Source of the DNA: Chimonanthus salicifolius
Lineage: Eukaryota > Streptophyta > Magnoliopsida > Laurales > Calycanthaceae
Length of the DNA: 64,000 nt
Direction of reading: 5' to 3'
Assembly (NCBI GenBank): GCA_013350335.1
Contig: CM023532.1
Span: forward strand, 35,713,708-35,777,707
Positions 1-12,049 of this stretch are shown in pieces. The stretch's first letter is position 1; each line of letters starts with the position of its first letter. Under the pieces are notes generated by a model that was not told the origin of the DNA, made no database searches, and saw nothing but the letters and a program-made list of their open reading frames with translations. A program made the position numbers and the translations under genes.

Positions 1-1530
1 AAATGAGGTTTAAATTGGGCATCAATGCCATAATAGTCAAAGGTGTACCTAATAAGGTGAGGAAGGCTAGGGGTACCTTGATATGCCTTTTAATTTTTAG
101 TATTAAAATGCAAATATAAAAGCAGTAAAGAATAATTTGATAATATCGATAAGTGTGATAATTATTTAACCGGTGACTATTCTGTGTGGGTACGGGAACG
201 TCATCGTGGAAGTTTTAGAAGAATTAACCTAACCTCAGGAGTTTCAATGAGACTTTTCCCCTTTCGTACTAAAAAAAAGAAGTGGTAATTTTTTTACAAT
301 AATGATGTATCTTATTATACAAACACTTTTGTTTATGATTTTAATTTTTATTATTTACTTATATGCACTAGTGTTTTGTTATTAAACTTCTTATATTATA
401 CACTAGTGTCTACATTTTATGCATTTGTTTTTGGCATATATATTGTATTGTTTAATCTTACTGTGTATTAAAAAGGTAAAACATTTGTCATTAATATTCT
501 AAAAATAGTTGTATACAATTATATTATATTTATATTAGTGCAAAAAATAGACATAATTAAATAAATTCATATATTTAAAAATATAAAAAAAAGTTTTTAA
601 GGAAAAACCTGCGCCGTAGTCTCTACTCTCTAGAATCCTTTTGCCCCTTGAGTATACTTCGTGCCTTGATACTTCGATAGATACAATTGAGAGAGGTAGA
701 TGGAAATGTGAAGGAGATGAAATGAATTTGGACTCCAATAGGCATTATATAAGGGCCCAATAAGGGCCCAAGATAGATCGTGACTTCTGACCATATTTAT
801 TTTCGTGAAATTCTTCTAGACTATCCAAAAGTTAAAATTTAAGATCAAAGGCTATTTTTAACAATTAAATTTAAATAAATAACAATTAATAATAAAATAT
901 TTTTTAAATAGATTTTTTTATACGTTATGGTCTATTTGGATCATATAAAATATTCAATTAAAAATAACTTCTGTTACCTTGCTAAAGTAACATAGTTATG
1001 TTACTCTAGCATTTGCCGAGTTTTGGTGGAGTCGAGTCTACCAAATCATTTAATTGATAAAGAGACAAAAGCAACGTTTTTAATGGACGACTCATATCAT
1101 ATTCAGACGTCTTTAATATCACGGCTTCCTCGGTCAAAGAGTCAAACAAGAGAGAACCAATCAACGGATGCCACGCCGACCACGTTAATGGATCCTTTTG
1201 GTCAATCCATTGACCAGAACCGACAATTTTGTACTCTCTCACCAATGCCCTTATCTCCTTTGTCTCGTCTCGTCTCGTCTCGTCTCATCTCGTCTTCTCG
1301 TTTCCCCCAATTTCGCGTATGAGGTAAATAAATCAAGGAAGTCGTTTGGCTCAAGTGAATTTTGTTGAAATCTAGTTCATGCACTCATCAATATTATAGA
1401 TAAATAGCTTATAATAATTTTTAAACATAATAAAAAGTATTTAATTTTTTTGAGTTGTATTTTGAAAATGTCAACATGCAGTTTTTTCTTTAATTTTATC
1501 AAAATTAAAAGTATCAATTTCTTAACTAAA
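1..1530. other. Gene-free AT-rich stretch
   Basis: No coding region that I can support. The only structured piece is a CGTCT pentanucleotide run at about 1260-1296. A minus-strand open frame near 535-738 has no ATG start and resembles nothing I know, although two TGGGCCC boxes and a TATATAA lie just above it on that strand (about 745-770). Confidence 0.5.
1260..1296. repeat. CGTCT pentanucleotide microsatellite
   Basis: About six copies of TCTCG/CGTCT in a row with one substitution (a C-to-A change giving TCATC). It is a simple repeat and any open frames across it are artefacts. Confidence 0.8.
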
Positions 1531-1538
1531 GTTTGAGT

Positions 1539-1890
1539 CAGGGTTATAGATATCAACGTATCGGCCGATGTGATTCGAATTTTAACAGGCATATAAATAC
1601 TGCCGATACGTATTGTATCAGCCGTACAATAATCATATCGGCCGATATGGCCAATATATCACTAAATCATATCGGTCTGATATCGGCTGATATTATTAAT
1701 ATCGGTATTTAAAAAAAAAAAAACGATGATGGACCCGGGCCCTGATATCGGCCGATATTCAAAATATCGGCCGATAGCAACTGATATTTACATTGTCAAT
1801 TTTTTTTTTAAAAAACAGTTTCTTTTTAGGTTTTTTATATTTTTTAATGAAGAAAAAATAAAATAATAAAATAATACCGATATTTAAAAA
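1539..1890. mobile_element. Degraded TATCGGCCGATA-family hAT-like element
   Basis: Begins with CAGGGTTATAGATATC, like the CAGGGGT termini of intact members elsewhere in the window. It carries at least five TATCGGCCGATA-type palindromes plus the family's internal A-tract. The 3' terminus and target duplication could not be placed, so the right boundary is approximate. Confidence 0.5.
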
Positions 1891-2486
1891 AAAAAAAACA
1901 AAAAGAAGTTATATTTAAAATGTTTAGGGTACAGGACTGTGATCCCTTTAGAAAATAAAAGATAACCCTACGCGAGCAAGGCACACCGGTGCGTCTAACA
2001 CTTTCCTTTTTGCCCTTTTTTATTTTAATTTTCAAATATTTATGAATTGGCAAGCTTGCCCTCAGTCGTCCTCTCTAATCAACATACAAAGTTTGAGGGG
2101 TACAATTGTAATTTGCGAGGGGATAGCGAGAGACAACTATCGTCGTTTCCTTAAGCATGCTGTCAGTGTCCATGAAGGAAGGTTTGTAAATGGCATAGTG
2201 TTAAAAACCAGGTTATCTGATCGGCAATGTGAGTCGGTGGGTCCCAATGAATAATTTAAAAATTGTATATAGGAGTAGTTCAGGATACGAACTAATCAAT
2301 TATGAAAACAGGACTTATTAAATTATTATTAATCTTGATTCTTTTAAATATAAAATGAATCATTTGAATAAATACTTTTACCTATTGTTATTAATTCAAA
2401 AGTGAAGAAGTAATGATTCAACATGAAATTTGAAAATTTTAACCATTTGTATTTACCATGAAATAGGCATCATGGGTACTTGTACT

Positions 2487-2622
2487 CAGCGGTAATTTTA
2501 TCGGTCAATATCTGATATATATCGTCGATATATACCGATAGGAGAGAAATTTCTCGATTGAGATATCGGCCGATATCCGAATATCGGTAGATATCTCACC
2601 GATACTGAGATTTGTACCCCTA
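2487..2622. mobile_element. hAT-like MITE, TATCGGCCGATA family (136 bp)
   Basis: The ends are CAGCGGTAATTTTATCGG and, on the other strand, TAGGGGTACAAATCTCAG. Flanking 8-bp direct repeats are CTTGTACT (2479-2486) and CTTGTACC (2623-2630), 7 of 8 matching. An 8-bp target duplication with YAGGG ends is the hAT signature. The interior is mainly variants of TATCGGCCGATA. There is no coding capacity, so it is non-autonomous. Confidence 0.7.
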
Positions 2623-3027
2623 CTTGTACCTAAGCATAAAAAATGCCCAAATGCATAATAGATATTCCAATTTATCCAATTTATTATAATGCCCTTCATT
2701 TTAAATGTGTACTATTTTTAGGCCTACTTTGGGTCAATTTGATGAGTCTATTAGAGCGGGCTCAACAAGAATATAAAATAGAAAAGAATACTATTGATTT
2801 AATTATTAAAGTCATAGTTTTTAAATTTTCAAAAATGAAAGAAAAGGACAAAAGTCTCAAGTATTAGTCACGTACTCTAAGAGACCTACATACCTTGATC
2901 TTAATAAAAAAAATTGTTTTGTGATTACACTCTAGCATACTTAGCAATTTAGTGCAGGACAAAGCAAAGAACACAAATAGTTTTTTTTTTTTAAATAGAA
3001 GTTTTACCTAATGCCCTCGTCATAAAT

Positions 3028-3055
3028 AATAATATCGGCCTATATATATTGTATC

Positions 3056-3095
<40 letters not shown>
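3028..3095. repeat. TATCGGCC remnant plus (TA)n microsatellite
   Basis: A short stretch with ATATCGGCCTATATA and TATCGACGGATA runs into about 17 TA units. It is probably a decayed family member whose AT end expanded. Confidence 0.45.
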
Positions 3096-3099
<4 letters not shown>

Positions 3100-3222
3100 G
3101 TTTTTAATTTAGAAAGTCAGAAACTGATACGTATAGATAATGACACACTAAAATGAGTAATTATCTCATTTGATAACAAGAATCGGTACATTTGCTAATG
3201 AGAGATCATGTGAATAAAAATA

Positions 3223-4410
3223 GGCGCGACTTATAAATACTCGGATTTTCTGCCTCTACACATCCGATTTCAGATTTTCGAGTGAAATTATCATTATACT
3301 CCTGCGTTTTTACTTATCCGAATGAACTGTCAATTCATTCACATACGTTAGAATGAATGAAGTCATCCGAACGAATCAATGAATAGGCAAAACATTCGTT
3401 CATAATGAAATTGATACTACAATAATGCATAGTTTATTATTTAAATAATAAAATCTTCGTTAAAACTTTAAAGTTATTTTTTAAGCACTGTGTATTTTCA
3501 AAAATTCTCAAATTGAATATCCGAACTAATTACGATAACCTCATAAAAATACTTTAAGACTTCAAGGTCTTTTGACACTCCTAAATTCTTAAAACACAGT
3601 ATTTTACAAATAAAGGTATCATCGGCTGTGCCGAAAACACATTTGGGAGTGTCAAAAGACCTTGAAGTCTTAAAGTATTTTTATCAGTTTATTGTAATTA
3701 ATCCGGATATGTAATTTGAGAAATTTTAGAAATACACAGTACTTAAAAATAACAATCTACGTTGCAAATGCTACAGTAATGCATAGTGCATTAATTTAAT
3801 AATAAAATCTTCTTTAACACTTTAAAGTTATTTTTTAAGCAGTGTGTATTTCCAAAATTTCTCAAATTGAATACCCGGACTAATTAAAATAACTTGATAA
3901 AAATACTTTAACACTTCAAGGTCTTTTGACACTCCCAAATGTGTTTTCGGCACAGACGAGAGATACTCTTATTTGTAAAACACTATGTTTTAAGCATTTG
4001 GGAGTGTCAAAAGACCGTAAAGTCTTAAAGTATTTTTATCAGGTTATTACAATTAGTCCATATATTCAATTTGAGAAATTTTGGAAATACACAGTGCTTA
4101 AAAAATAACTTTAAAATTTTAAAGGAGATTCTATTATTTAAAAAATGCACAATGCATTAGTCTAGCATCAATTCATTCGAGTGAATGTTCTGCGCATTCG
4201 TTCATTCATTCGAATGAAGTCAGTTCATTCGAACGAATGTTCTGCCCATTCGATCATTCGTTCGAATGATTTCATTCATTCGAACGAATGTCGAATGAAA
4301 TGACAGTTCGTTCGTATGACTAAAAACGCAGGGGTATAATGATAATTTCATCTGAAAATCTGAAATCGAGTGTGTAGAGGCAGAAAATCCAAGTGTCTAT
4401 AAGTTGCGCC
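3223..4410. mobile_element. 1.19-kb fold-back transposon with nested inverted repeats
   Basis: The two ends are long inverted repeats: GGCGCGACTTATA at 3223 matches GGCGCAACTTATA on the opposite strand at 4410, and the similarity continues for more than 150 bp through a stretch of GAATGAAC/CATTCG-rich repeats. An 8-bp direct repeat TAAAAATA flanks the element at 3215-3222 and 4411-4418. The interior holds two tandem copies of a smaller palindromic unit (about 3420-3760 and 3770-4160), each itself an inverted repeat built around a CTTTTGACACTCC arm. No transposase frame is present. The superfamily is uncertain (MULE- or hAT-like by TSD length). Confidence 0.75.
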
Positions 4411-4543
4411 TAAAAATACAAATCTAATTGTATCTTTTTATGTGCCTAGTATTTTCGATGAATTAATCCAAAGAACATCCATGGAATAACTACTTGGTGG
4501 AATATATTGGCAAAATACATATCAAATTTTTAACTTTCTTTAT

Positions 4544-5039
4544 GGGAGTCATATAGACACTTGAGAAATCTTTTCCTACACACCCGTTTTCCAAAAGTTA
4601 ATGGAAATTACCCTTTTATCGTACGAACGAATTTAACGAAGTGGGCTGTGAAGTGAGATTTTCAAACGAAGTCGTTTCTCGACCGATTTCTACAAATAAG
4701 TATCAAAATTCATCTAATCTGAATTTTATGAAATCCGAAACTGATTTTAAGTGAAAATGGTATAGTTTTGGACTTCAAAATTCGTACTCAAAGAATTAAG
4801 GAACTTCTCTCTTAATTCTTTGGGTACGATTTTTTAAGCCCAAAACTATACAATTTTCACTTAAAATCATTTCTGGAGTTCATAAAATTCAGACTAGATG
4901 AATTTTGATACCTTATTTTTAGAAATCGGTCGAAAAGCAACTTCGTTTGAAAATCTCACTCCACAACTCACTTAATTTGCATAGACTTTTAGAAAATGGA
5001 TATGTAGGGAAAGATTTTCTGGATGTCTATATGATCATC
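4544..5039. mobile_element. 496-bp fold-back MITE
   Basis: Almost the whole length folds on itself: GAGTCATATAGACACTTGAG at the left end pairs with the inverted copy ending at GTCTATATGATCATC. The arms continue through the CGTTTGAAAATCTCAC and TTTTAAGTGAAAAT segments to a centre near 4800. The terminal ATAGACACTTG resembles the elements at 3223 and 6218, suggesting one extended family. No clear target duplication was found. Confidence 0.65.
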
Positions 5040-5499
5040 TATTTCATTCCACAAGCGTTAGGATTCTTCACCTTTTCACCTTTTCACCTTTTCAACTTTT
5101 TTATTTGTATCTATCTAAAACTTGGAAACTTAGGGCGAAGATTTGTAATCCATGCCAATATTTCTATGTATTTTTAATTTTTTTAATAAGACTTCAAATG
5201 AGACTTGATAGTTGATATTGAGACCGCCTCTTATAGAACTTGGACTTAATATGGTTGGTGTGAAGTTAAGGGGACCATCTTAATAAGAAGCATGTACTGG
5301 TCTTTATCTTTTGATTTTAAATTTTTAAAAATGAATCACCTATATTTATCGAAACTTTCAAGAGCAAAGTTAAATGTCTGGAATGGTCATTGTGAATAAA
5401 GCTTTAAATACTATAGGTACATGTAATCACCTATCTAATAAACTATATTTTTTAGTGCACATAATTCATTTGATTCAAAAACTTATTCTAAAGTTGTCC

Positions 5500-5668
5500 A
5501 TATAGGTATAGCCTCAACTGATTAATCTCCCACTTTAAGAAACGGGAGGTATCAAGTTTGAGCCCCCGTAATCTAACTTGATATATCCTAAGAGCAATAG
5601 GTATCACCTGTGGAAATTTTACATGCGATTTCTCACAGTTTTTCACAAGGAAATTCAAAAAAAAAGTT
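5500..5668 (+). mobile_element. tRNA-derived SINE
   Basis: An A-box-like TAGCCTCAACTGAT is followed, about 35 bp on, by a B-box-like AGTTTGAGCCC, then a non-tRNA body and an A-rich tail (TTCAAAAAAAAAG). The same body occurs in reverse at 8431 and 14050. Boundaries are approximate. Confidence 0.55.
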
Positions 5669-6217
5669 TATTATTGGAAAAGTCTCTATAGGTGCAGACG
5701 CATTTTATCATGTGAAAGAGTTTGGACATGCTTTCTTTGCACAATTAAAATTATAAACTAAACTCTAGAATTTATAATTCATGTATTCCCTGTCCCAAAT
5801 TAGTTGTCTTATATGGATTTTGGAATTATCCCAAAATAGTTGTCTTATTTACATTGGAGTAGTATAAAGTTGGTTGAAAATGGATGAGATCAATGGAATG
5901 CTAGTCTTATATATAAAGTTCCTTAAAAAATACAAATATTTTAAATGAGACAACTAAAATGAGACTGAGGGAGTATTAGCTTACTCAAAGTAGATTATCA
6001 CATTACATATGTTCCAAAGATTAATTGAGTGAGACGCCTGAATACCTTGATCGAAAATAAAAAGTAGAGTACCACTGATTAAAACACCTAAACAGAAGCG
6101 AGACATAATTTAAGACAAATATAAAACCAATCATAAAAATAAAACCTCTCGCTAGAGTACTGTATTGATTGATTGGCTATATTTACTACAATAAATAAAC
6201 AAAATATGATAAGTATA

Positions 6218-6655
6218 GGTGGGGCATACAGACACTCGAATTTCCTGTCTCTACACATCCGTTTTCAATTTTTTACGTGAAATTATCATTCTATTCCCGT
6301 GTTTTAACTCATCCGAACGAATTACGAGTTCATTCTCACTTCGTTCGGATGAATACAGTTGTCCAAACGAATACCTCAGTGTATTTTTAGTTGATTCAAA
6401 CGAATATTTATTCGTTCAAATGAACATATATATGTCAATCCTTCATAAAATACTACTTATTCATTCGAATGAATCAAGCTGTTTGTTCGAAGAAACGCAA
6501 ATTATACTAAGGTATTTGCTCGGATGAATATATTCATTCGAACGAACTGAGAATTCGTTCGAATGAATTTATACATGGGGGTATAATGGTAATTTTACCA
6601 AAAAATTTCAAAAACAGATATGTAAAGACAGAAAATTCGAGTGTCTATATAACTT
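6218..6655. mobile_element. Fold-back MITE related to the 3223 element
   Basis: The left end, GGGGCATACAGACACTCGAA, pairs with the right end on the other strand (AAGTTATATAGACACTCGAA). Both arms continue with CTGTCTCTACACATCCG-like sequence, a TGGTAATTTTACC-like block and CATTCGAACGAA repeats, as in the 3223-4410 element. No target duplication could be fixed, so the ends are good to a few bases only. Confidence 0.6.
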
Positions 6656-6839
6656 ATTTATATACAATTTTTTTTTAAATAAAATATATATAAATTTTGA
6701 CTAAGAACATGATAATGATGATATCCCTAATGACCCAAAAAGGACAAAAGTTGTTTGGATCAAGTGACAACGGCCCCCACATGCAATTGATTTGAGAAAA
6801 TTAGCTCCGCTGACTCCATTCATTATTAAGCATAAGCTA

Positions 6840-7074
6840 CTTGCCTGTCTCTTACAAATTTCATCACGTTTCTTCTAACTCATTTCACGAGATCTTGGAC
6901 CGTTCTACTCGTACTTTAGCCCTATATCCACAAAGATCTCTCTCTCTCTCTCTAAGAGAGTCCATCTTCTCCTTCACTACCTTCTCCTCCTCAAAGGAGT
7001 CTCGTAAAACTTCCTCTCTTTCTTCTTCTTCTTCTTCTTCTTCTTTGCTACTATTGTTGTTCTTCTTTCCTTTC
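6840..7074 (+). promoter_or_regulatory. Pyrimidine-rich 5' leader of the cupin gene
   Basis: Upstream of the cupin ATG lie a (CT)n run at 6936-6953 and a (TTC)n run at 7018-7044. CT-rich leaders of this kind are common just downstream of plant transcription starts. A CTATATCC at about 6920 is a weak TATA candidate. The transcription start itself cannot be read from sequence. Confidence 0.4.
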
Positions 7075-7558
7075 ATGGCGATGGAGTCAAAACCGAGCAC
7101 CCAACAAGAGAATCTTACCATCCTTGTGGAAAGAAATCCGCCAGAATCACGCTTATCTGAGTTGGGTATCAAATCATGGCCCAAGTAAGCAGTCCTTTAC
7201 CCTGTTTTTTTTTTTTTTTTCTCAATTACCCTGTTTTGAACCCTCATTACTTGCAAACTCAACTGGGTTTTTTCACACTTTCCGGTTTCCCAATCATCAA
7301 CAAGTGGTCAATACTAATATTTGCTGTTATTTGGTCAGGTGGGGGTGTCCCCCAGGAAAGTTCCCTCTCAAATTCGATGCTGAAGAGACATGTTACCTCC
7401 TCAAAGGGAAAGTGAAGGCCTACACCAAAGGCTCTTCTGACTTCGTCGAATTTGGCGCGGGAGATCTTGTTGTCATTCCTAAAGGACTGAGTTGCACTTG
7501 GGATGTTTCAGTAGCCGTTGACAAGCACTATAAGTTCGATTCTCCCTCTTCTTCCTAG
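7075..7558 (+). CDS. Small single-domain cupin protein (DUF861/Cupin_3, RmlC-like)
   Basis: Two exons, 7075-7184 and 7339-7558, with a 154-bp GT-AG intron; together 330 nt, 109 residues. The start is ATGGCGATGG after a TTC-rich leader; an in-frame second ATG follows two codons later. Exon 1 gives the conserved N-terminal block ERNPPESRLSELGIKSWPK. The intron splits the codon before WGCPPGKFPLKFDAEETCYL. The rest is a single beta-barrel cupin: YLLKGKVKAYT, then FGAGDLVVIPKGLSCTWDV and a closing VDKHYKFD. Length and motifs fit the short plant Cupin_3 family related to ureidoglycine aminohydrolase domains. Family members are mostly uncharacterised and the metal-ligand set is incomplete, so no reaction is assigned. 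There is no obvious organelle signal. AATAAA at 7658-7663 is a plausible poly(A) signal. The gene looks intact. Confidence 0.9.
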
Positions 7559-7561
7559 TAA

Positions 7562-7594
7562 TCCTCCTTCTCCTTCTCCTTCTCCTTCTCCTTT
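7562..7594. repeat. TTCTCC hexanucleotide repeat in the cupin 3' UTR
   Basis: About five copies of CCTTCT directly after the stop codon. Confidence 0.75.
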
Positions 7595-7699
7595 TTAGAG
7601 TACCTGTTCTTTGTAATGGTTATCATTTAGAAGGTGGTTAGTATTTAGTTTTCAGTCAATAAAATCACACTAGTCAACATACGTCACATTCAAAGTACT

Positions 7700-8430
7700 G
7701 TTATTTATTTTGCCCTTCAATTTAGCATTGAATGCTTCTTTGACCGGGTGGCAGGAGATTCTATCCAAAATCCCACCATTTGGTGACATGTAAAATTGCA
7801 GATGGGTGATTTGTTGGGGTGCCTAAAGTCATCTATCATCTTTATCTTTCGGATTAGAAGCCAGTCCCATGTACAAGGAAAAGAAACATGTGAACTTAGG
7901 GATTTTTTAGCTAAATGAGATGGTTGACAACGTTCTATTCCTTATAGAACCTCATGGGGTGATTGTTGAAGTGCGAACGAGAAATCCCACATCCCTTGTG
8001 AGGGAAATGAGACTGGGATAACTCCACTTGTCGAGTTTTAAGTGGAAGCCGAGTCCCAATATGATGGGTTTCTTTCATGTTGGGTTCTTTGTGATTTTTA
8101 TGCAACGATTGGTGCTTTTCTAGGGTTATGCTCATCCCCAACACTTGGGTAGTTGACTGTCTGGATAGATTTTTCAGTGCCCTGATCAGGGGTTTGGATG
8201 GTCTAGATTGATTGAAAAGTTTAAGTAATGGCATGTGAGAGAGAGAGGAATATCCCTAGGGAAAGATCGTGGGTTTCTTTTCTTGGTAAAAAAGATGATC
8301 TGATTATCTTTGTCTGGATGTTAATGGCGTGGGGCATCTCCTTTTTATCTCTTCAATATGTGTGATAGGTGTGACTGAATTATTGCATTGATGATATGGT
8401 GACTTGTATTTTTTTATTAAAAATAAGGTT
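7700..8430. other. Intergenic, no gene seen
   Basis: The open frames here lack start context, codon structure and similarity to anything I know. The sequence is unique-looking and slightly less AT-rich than the neighbouring intergenic DNA. Confidence 0.45.
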
Positions 8431-8596
8431 TTTTTTTTTAATTTACTTGTGGGAAACTGCAAGATACCCAATGTAAAACCTTAGAGATGAATTCACTATC
8501 TTTAGGACACACTAAGATTAGGCTATGGGAGGTTGAACCCGCAATCTTCCGCTTCTTGAGATGGGAGGCAACCAGTTGAGCTACAACTATGTAGGT
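8431..8596 (-). mobile_element. tRNA-derived SINE (minus strand)
   Basis: Read on the minus strand, GTAGCTCAACTGGTTG (A box) is followed by GCGGGTTCAACC (B box), a body ending TGGGTATCTTGCAGTTTCCC, and a poly-A tail (the T-run at about 8430 on the plus strand). It matches the SINE at 14050 closely over the tRNA-like head. Confidence 0.65.
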
Positions 8597-8599
8597 TTA

Positions 8600-10980
8600 A
8601 AAAGAAGGTTTCGATACACAAAATTTACAGATAGTTTTGTACATTGTGAGGATTAATTTCACCTATATTATAAAGTGTGGATATCTCATACTAATCTGAA
8701 AAAAAAGAAGAATTATCTCTATCATATAACAAAGAAGCATAATTCTCTCTTTTTTTACAAAGAAATATGAATGTCTAAACATAGAATATTAAGAGTATGC
8801 TGTTGCCCTTTATCTTCCCATCTACCTCTTTATTTAAGGAGCGTTTGGTGAGGAACATTTAGTAAGGTAGGATTCCTTTCTGAGCCATTAATTGGGAGTG
8901 GGCATGTTGGTTGTTCTTTAAACAGGTGGGTAAATATGAATTAATGCCATCTTATAATCTAATTGCTATTTAAATCAGGAGTTGGCTTGCTTCATGAAGT
9001 AGGGATCTTGTCGCAAATGCCCGTTCTTTGAAGTTTTACTCGATGTGTGTGTGGATTGAGAGGTTTTCACATGATCCGAGGGATTAGTCGGGTGAGACAC
9101 TTGGACACCTTCGGTTATAAAAAAAATGATCTAATTGCTACTAGTACATCATCTCTCTGAGATATGGGGGCCGTAATAAATTGATAGATGAGAATTATTA
9201 TAGAGAATAAGCACAAATGGGAACTAGAGTTTATTTTAATGGTGCAATGTGGAGATGTTTTAAGAGATCACCCATTTTAAACATTGCTCTTATAAGAATG
9301 TATAATACGATTTTCATTCACTTCAAAGTAGGGAACATTCTCATGTTATATAATATTATTCAATATTTACCTTTAAAATATTGATATTCAAACTGCTGAA
9401 AAAAGGTATTTAATACTTATATCTATAAAATTTGTATCAATGTGAATATTGCTGCAATTTTTATCTTTAAGATGGTGAATTCATTACAGATTTGTTGAAT
9501 CAAGCTATATTCTGTAGAGGGTACTTGACACTACCATTGGACTTGTGATTGTAACAACAATCCAATAGAACTCTTGTGGCCTTTCCTCCAATTTTGTCGT
9601 CCAAATAATTGGAAAGTGGATCTAATATCGCTTTTTAAATTTTGTATTTTCATTCTATTCTATCAAAAATTATATTTTCGATCACTTTATATTCACTTTC
9701 GCAATTCAAATATTTAAAGACCTCTCTTCTTGTAATCTTTGCCACTTTGTAACTTTTCAACTCTTTGTATTAGGCCTATTTATGGTTGCACATGCACACT
9801 AATATAGTAATTATAGTCATTCCTGATTCTCCTCAGTTGTCACTCATCCATATTGTCATAAGCATCTTTGTTATCTTCAGTTGTTTATTTCTCATTTTCT
9901 TATTTTCTTATGGAGGTAGCTATGTATATGTAGGAATTAGTATCACGTCTAATGTAGAACGGAAATATCCCACAATAATTTTAAAAACTTATAGAACAAA
10001 ACTCGAAAAAGATGAATACATTGAAGGTGACAGAAAAGTTATCTATAAAGAGTTACAGACACAACATCGAACAAGAAATGTTTTCTCCATGAACTCGGTC
10101 TTAAATTACTTTCTGATGTTGATATGATATTACTAAATATGCTTTGATAAGAATCTGATCTAGCAAGGTATTTCTTTGTCAGGTCTAGAACTTAAACTAG
10201 ATTGCTGACCAATTGAACCTGAACCAAATTATTAGCCTCCGAGAAGTTCAGAGAGAGAGAGAGATGAAACTATCATAGATGCTATTTTGTTTCGATTTAA
10301 AAAACACGATTGCCGAGTTACGATTCATGGATACTTCAAAATGTGTGAGATACTCATACTTGTATCCATGCAACTTAATTGTCAATAAACAATCGATTAA
10401 TTGAAAAAGTAGAGCTTAAAAAACAACTATATCATTTGTAATTATGATGATATCGAATATTTATTATAAGTTGAATTCATTTCTTAGAATAAGCCTGCAG
10501 AAATTTGATGTTAGGGTTCTATCATCAATCTGCTTGTAAGGCATTTGTTGCAGAATTTTCAACTTGGTGGCTTCCTCCCATTGCCAATATCTACATCATT
10601 ATCCATCATCATCGCCACTACCATCACTGTATATATTATCTTATTTACCTGGCCGACTTTTTAAGTCTTATTTTTCACTCCACTATAAAAAGTAAAATAA
10701 TATATTCTTGTTACCTCAACATCTAATCAAATTATACTATTAATTCAACAAAGTAATTGTCATATCTCTCTCAACCCATAATAAATAATGATGGAGAAAG
10801 ATATCTTGCCACTTTTAACATGCCAAATGTACACGCTTGTGATGAGGCAAGTAATATCTTATTGTTAATCATTTGTGTAAGCAAGCTCTTCCTCTCTCTA
10901 AATGGAAAATCTTTGATCTTCCTATGCACGCGGAACCTGTTCTGATACCATGTTAAAAAATCATAACATGATAACTTTTT
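8600..10980. other. Intergenic, AT-rich
   Basis: No supportable gene. A tail-like SINE remnant lies at about 9040-9130 (TGTGTGGATTGAGAGG followed by TTATAAAAAAAA). An open frame of about 110 codons at 9786-10127 begins at TTG, has a hydrophobic stretch and is not recognisable. TGGTATCAGAACAGG occurs on the minus strand at about 10930, matching an initiator-tRNA-Met primer binding site, but no LTRs could be paired with it. Confidence 0.45.
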
Positions 10981-10986
10981 TGATAA

Positions 10987-11160
10987 CATGAGTATCTCCA
11001 TCTCATATTGGAGCTGAAACTAATTTCACGAGCATATGTAAATCTCTCAATCCATACACACTGGGTAAGTCAATAAAGAGTCCTTGAGAGATTGAGAGTG
11101 AATTGAACTCAAGATCTCGTTTAATAAAGCGAGTGTCTTAACCGTCAAGCTGACTCTTTC
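10987..11160 (-). mobile_element. tRNA-derived SINE, second family (minus strand)
   Basis: On the minus strand, TCAGCTTGACGGTTAAG (A box) and TGAGTTCAATTC (B box) are followed by a body containing TGTGTATGGATTGAGAG and TTCAGCTCCAATATGAGATG. The same body recurs at 44118, 62953 and, cut by the window end, at 63925. Confidence 0.6.
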
Positions 11161-11691
11161 AAGACATTCAAGACATACTTGAAATAGAATTCATTCTCAA
11201 AAGTTAATTATTAAAAGAAGAGTCTCTTGAATATTATATAGAGTCTTTGATTATTGACTGTTTTCTAATATTCATCATTCGTTTGCAGGCCACGAATGAG
11301 ATTGACAGTGTGCTGTCCAAACCTTAGTTGGTCTTTAATCTTTATACCTAAAATTCGAAGGTATCAAGAGTTCAGTCCACTGAAACTACAAAAAGATTGA
11401 TTCAGAATCTGTATTATAAATTATGCATGTACAATTAACATCTTGCTAATTTTTTTTATATGGAATCACTGTGTCACATACGCAATGCTTTTTTTTTTTT
11501 TAATTCAAACAAAGCATTATTATGAAATAGAGGCTCTTTTAAGAAAATTGATATTTTTATAATAAAAAATATTAAATGATAACAAATAAATAAAAAAATA
11601 AATTCAATATTTCTTATTAGAAAAACACTTATATCCTAATGTTGAAAATATATTAAATTTCAAACATGAGAACCCCTTCATCATCTAAGAG

Positions 11692-12046
11692 TAGGGGTGA
11701 AACTTGGGTCGGGTTTTAACTTGACTCGTATGATCTGAGGGTTTGGATTATATATCTGTATATTTCAGGTCGACTCAAGTTGGGAAGAAAAATACCTATA
11801 TAAAATTTAAGTCGAGTTGAGTTGATAAATTTAAAATCAATGTGACCTGATCTAATGCAACCCGTCCTGTGTACCAAATTATAAAATAACATTTATGTTG
11901 AGTCAAGTCAAAAATTCAAATTAAATCTGGTTGAATAATTTTGAATAGCATTTCAAATCAAATTGGAACGAATTTAATAAATTTTGATATAAATTAGATT
12001 AGATTTATTAAAACTCAACTCAACTCAGATCTCAGTTTCAGCTCTA
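11692..12046. mobile_element. hAT-like MITE, GGGTCGGGTT family (355 bp)
   Basis: The ends TAGGGGTGAAACTTGGG and (other strand) TAGAGCTGAAACTGAG are imperfect inverted repeats. Flanking 8-mers TCTAAGAG and TTTAAAAG agree at 6 of 8 positions. The interior is rich in CAACTCGACCC-like subterminal repeats. Relatives lie at 48069, 59105 and 60342. Non-coding. Confidence 0.6.
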
Positions 12047-12049
12047 TTT

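Noticed and set aside
535..738. Minus-strand frame beneath TGGGCCC boxes and a TATATAA
   Set aside because: The frame has no ATG and no recognisable domain. The promoter-like words alone do not make a gene.
1844..2053. Minus-strand frame near a hAT-like remnant
   Set aside because: Low-complexity Lys/Phe-rich translation of A/T tracts.
9786..10127. 113-codon plus-strand frame with a hydrophobic stretch
   Set aside because: Starts at TTG, has no splice or family evidence, and the composition follows the local AT bias.
10925..10950. Primer-binding-site-like TGGTATCAGAACAGG on the minus strand
   Set aside because: No LTR pair could be recognised around it, so no element is annotated.
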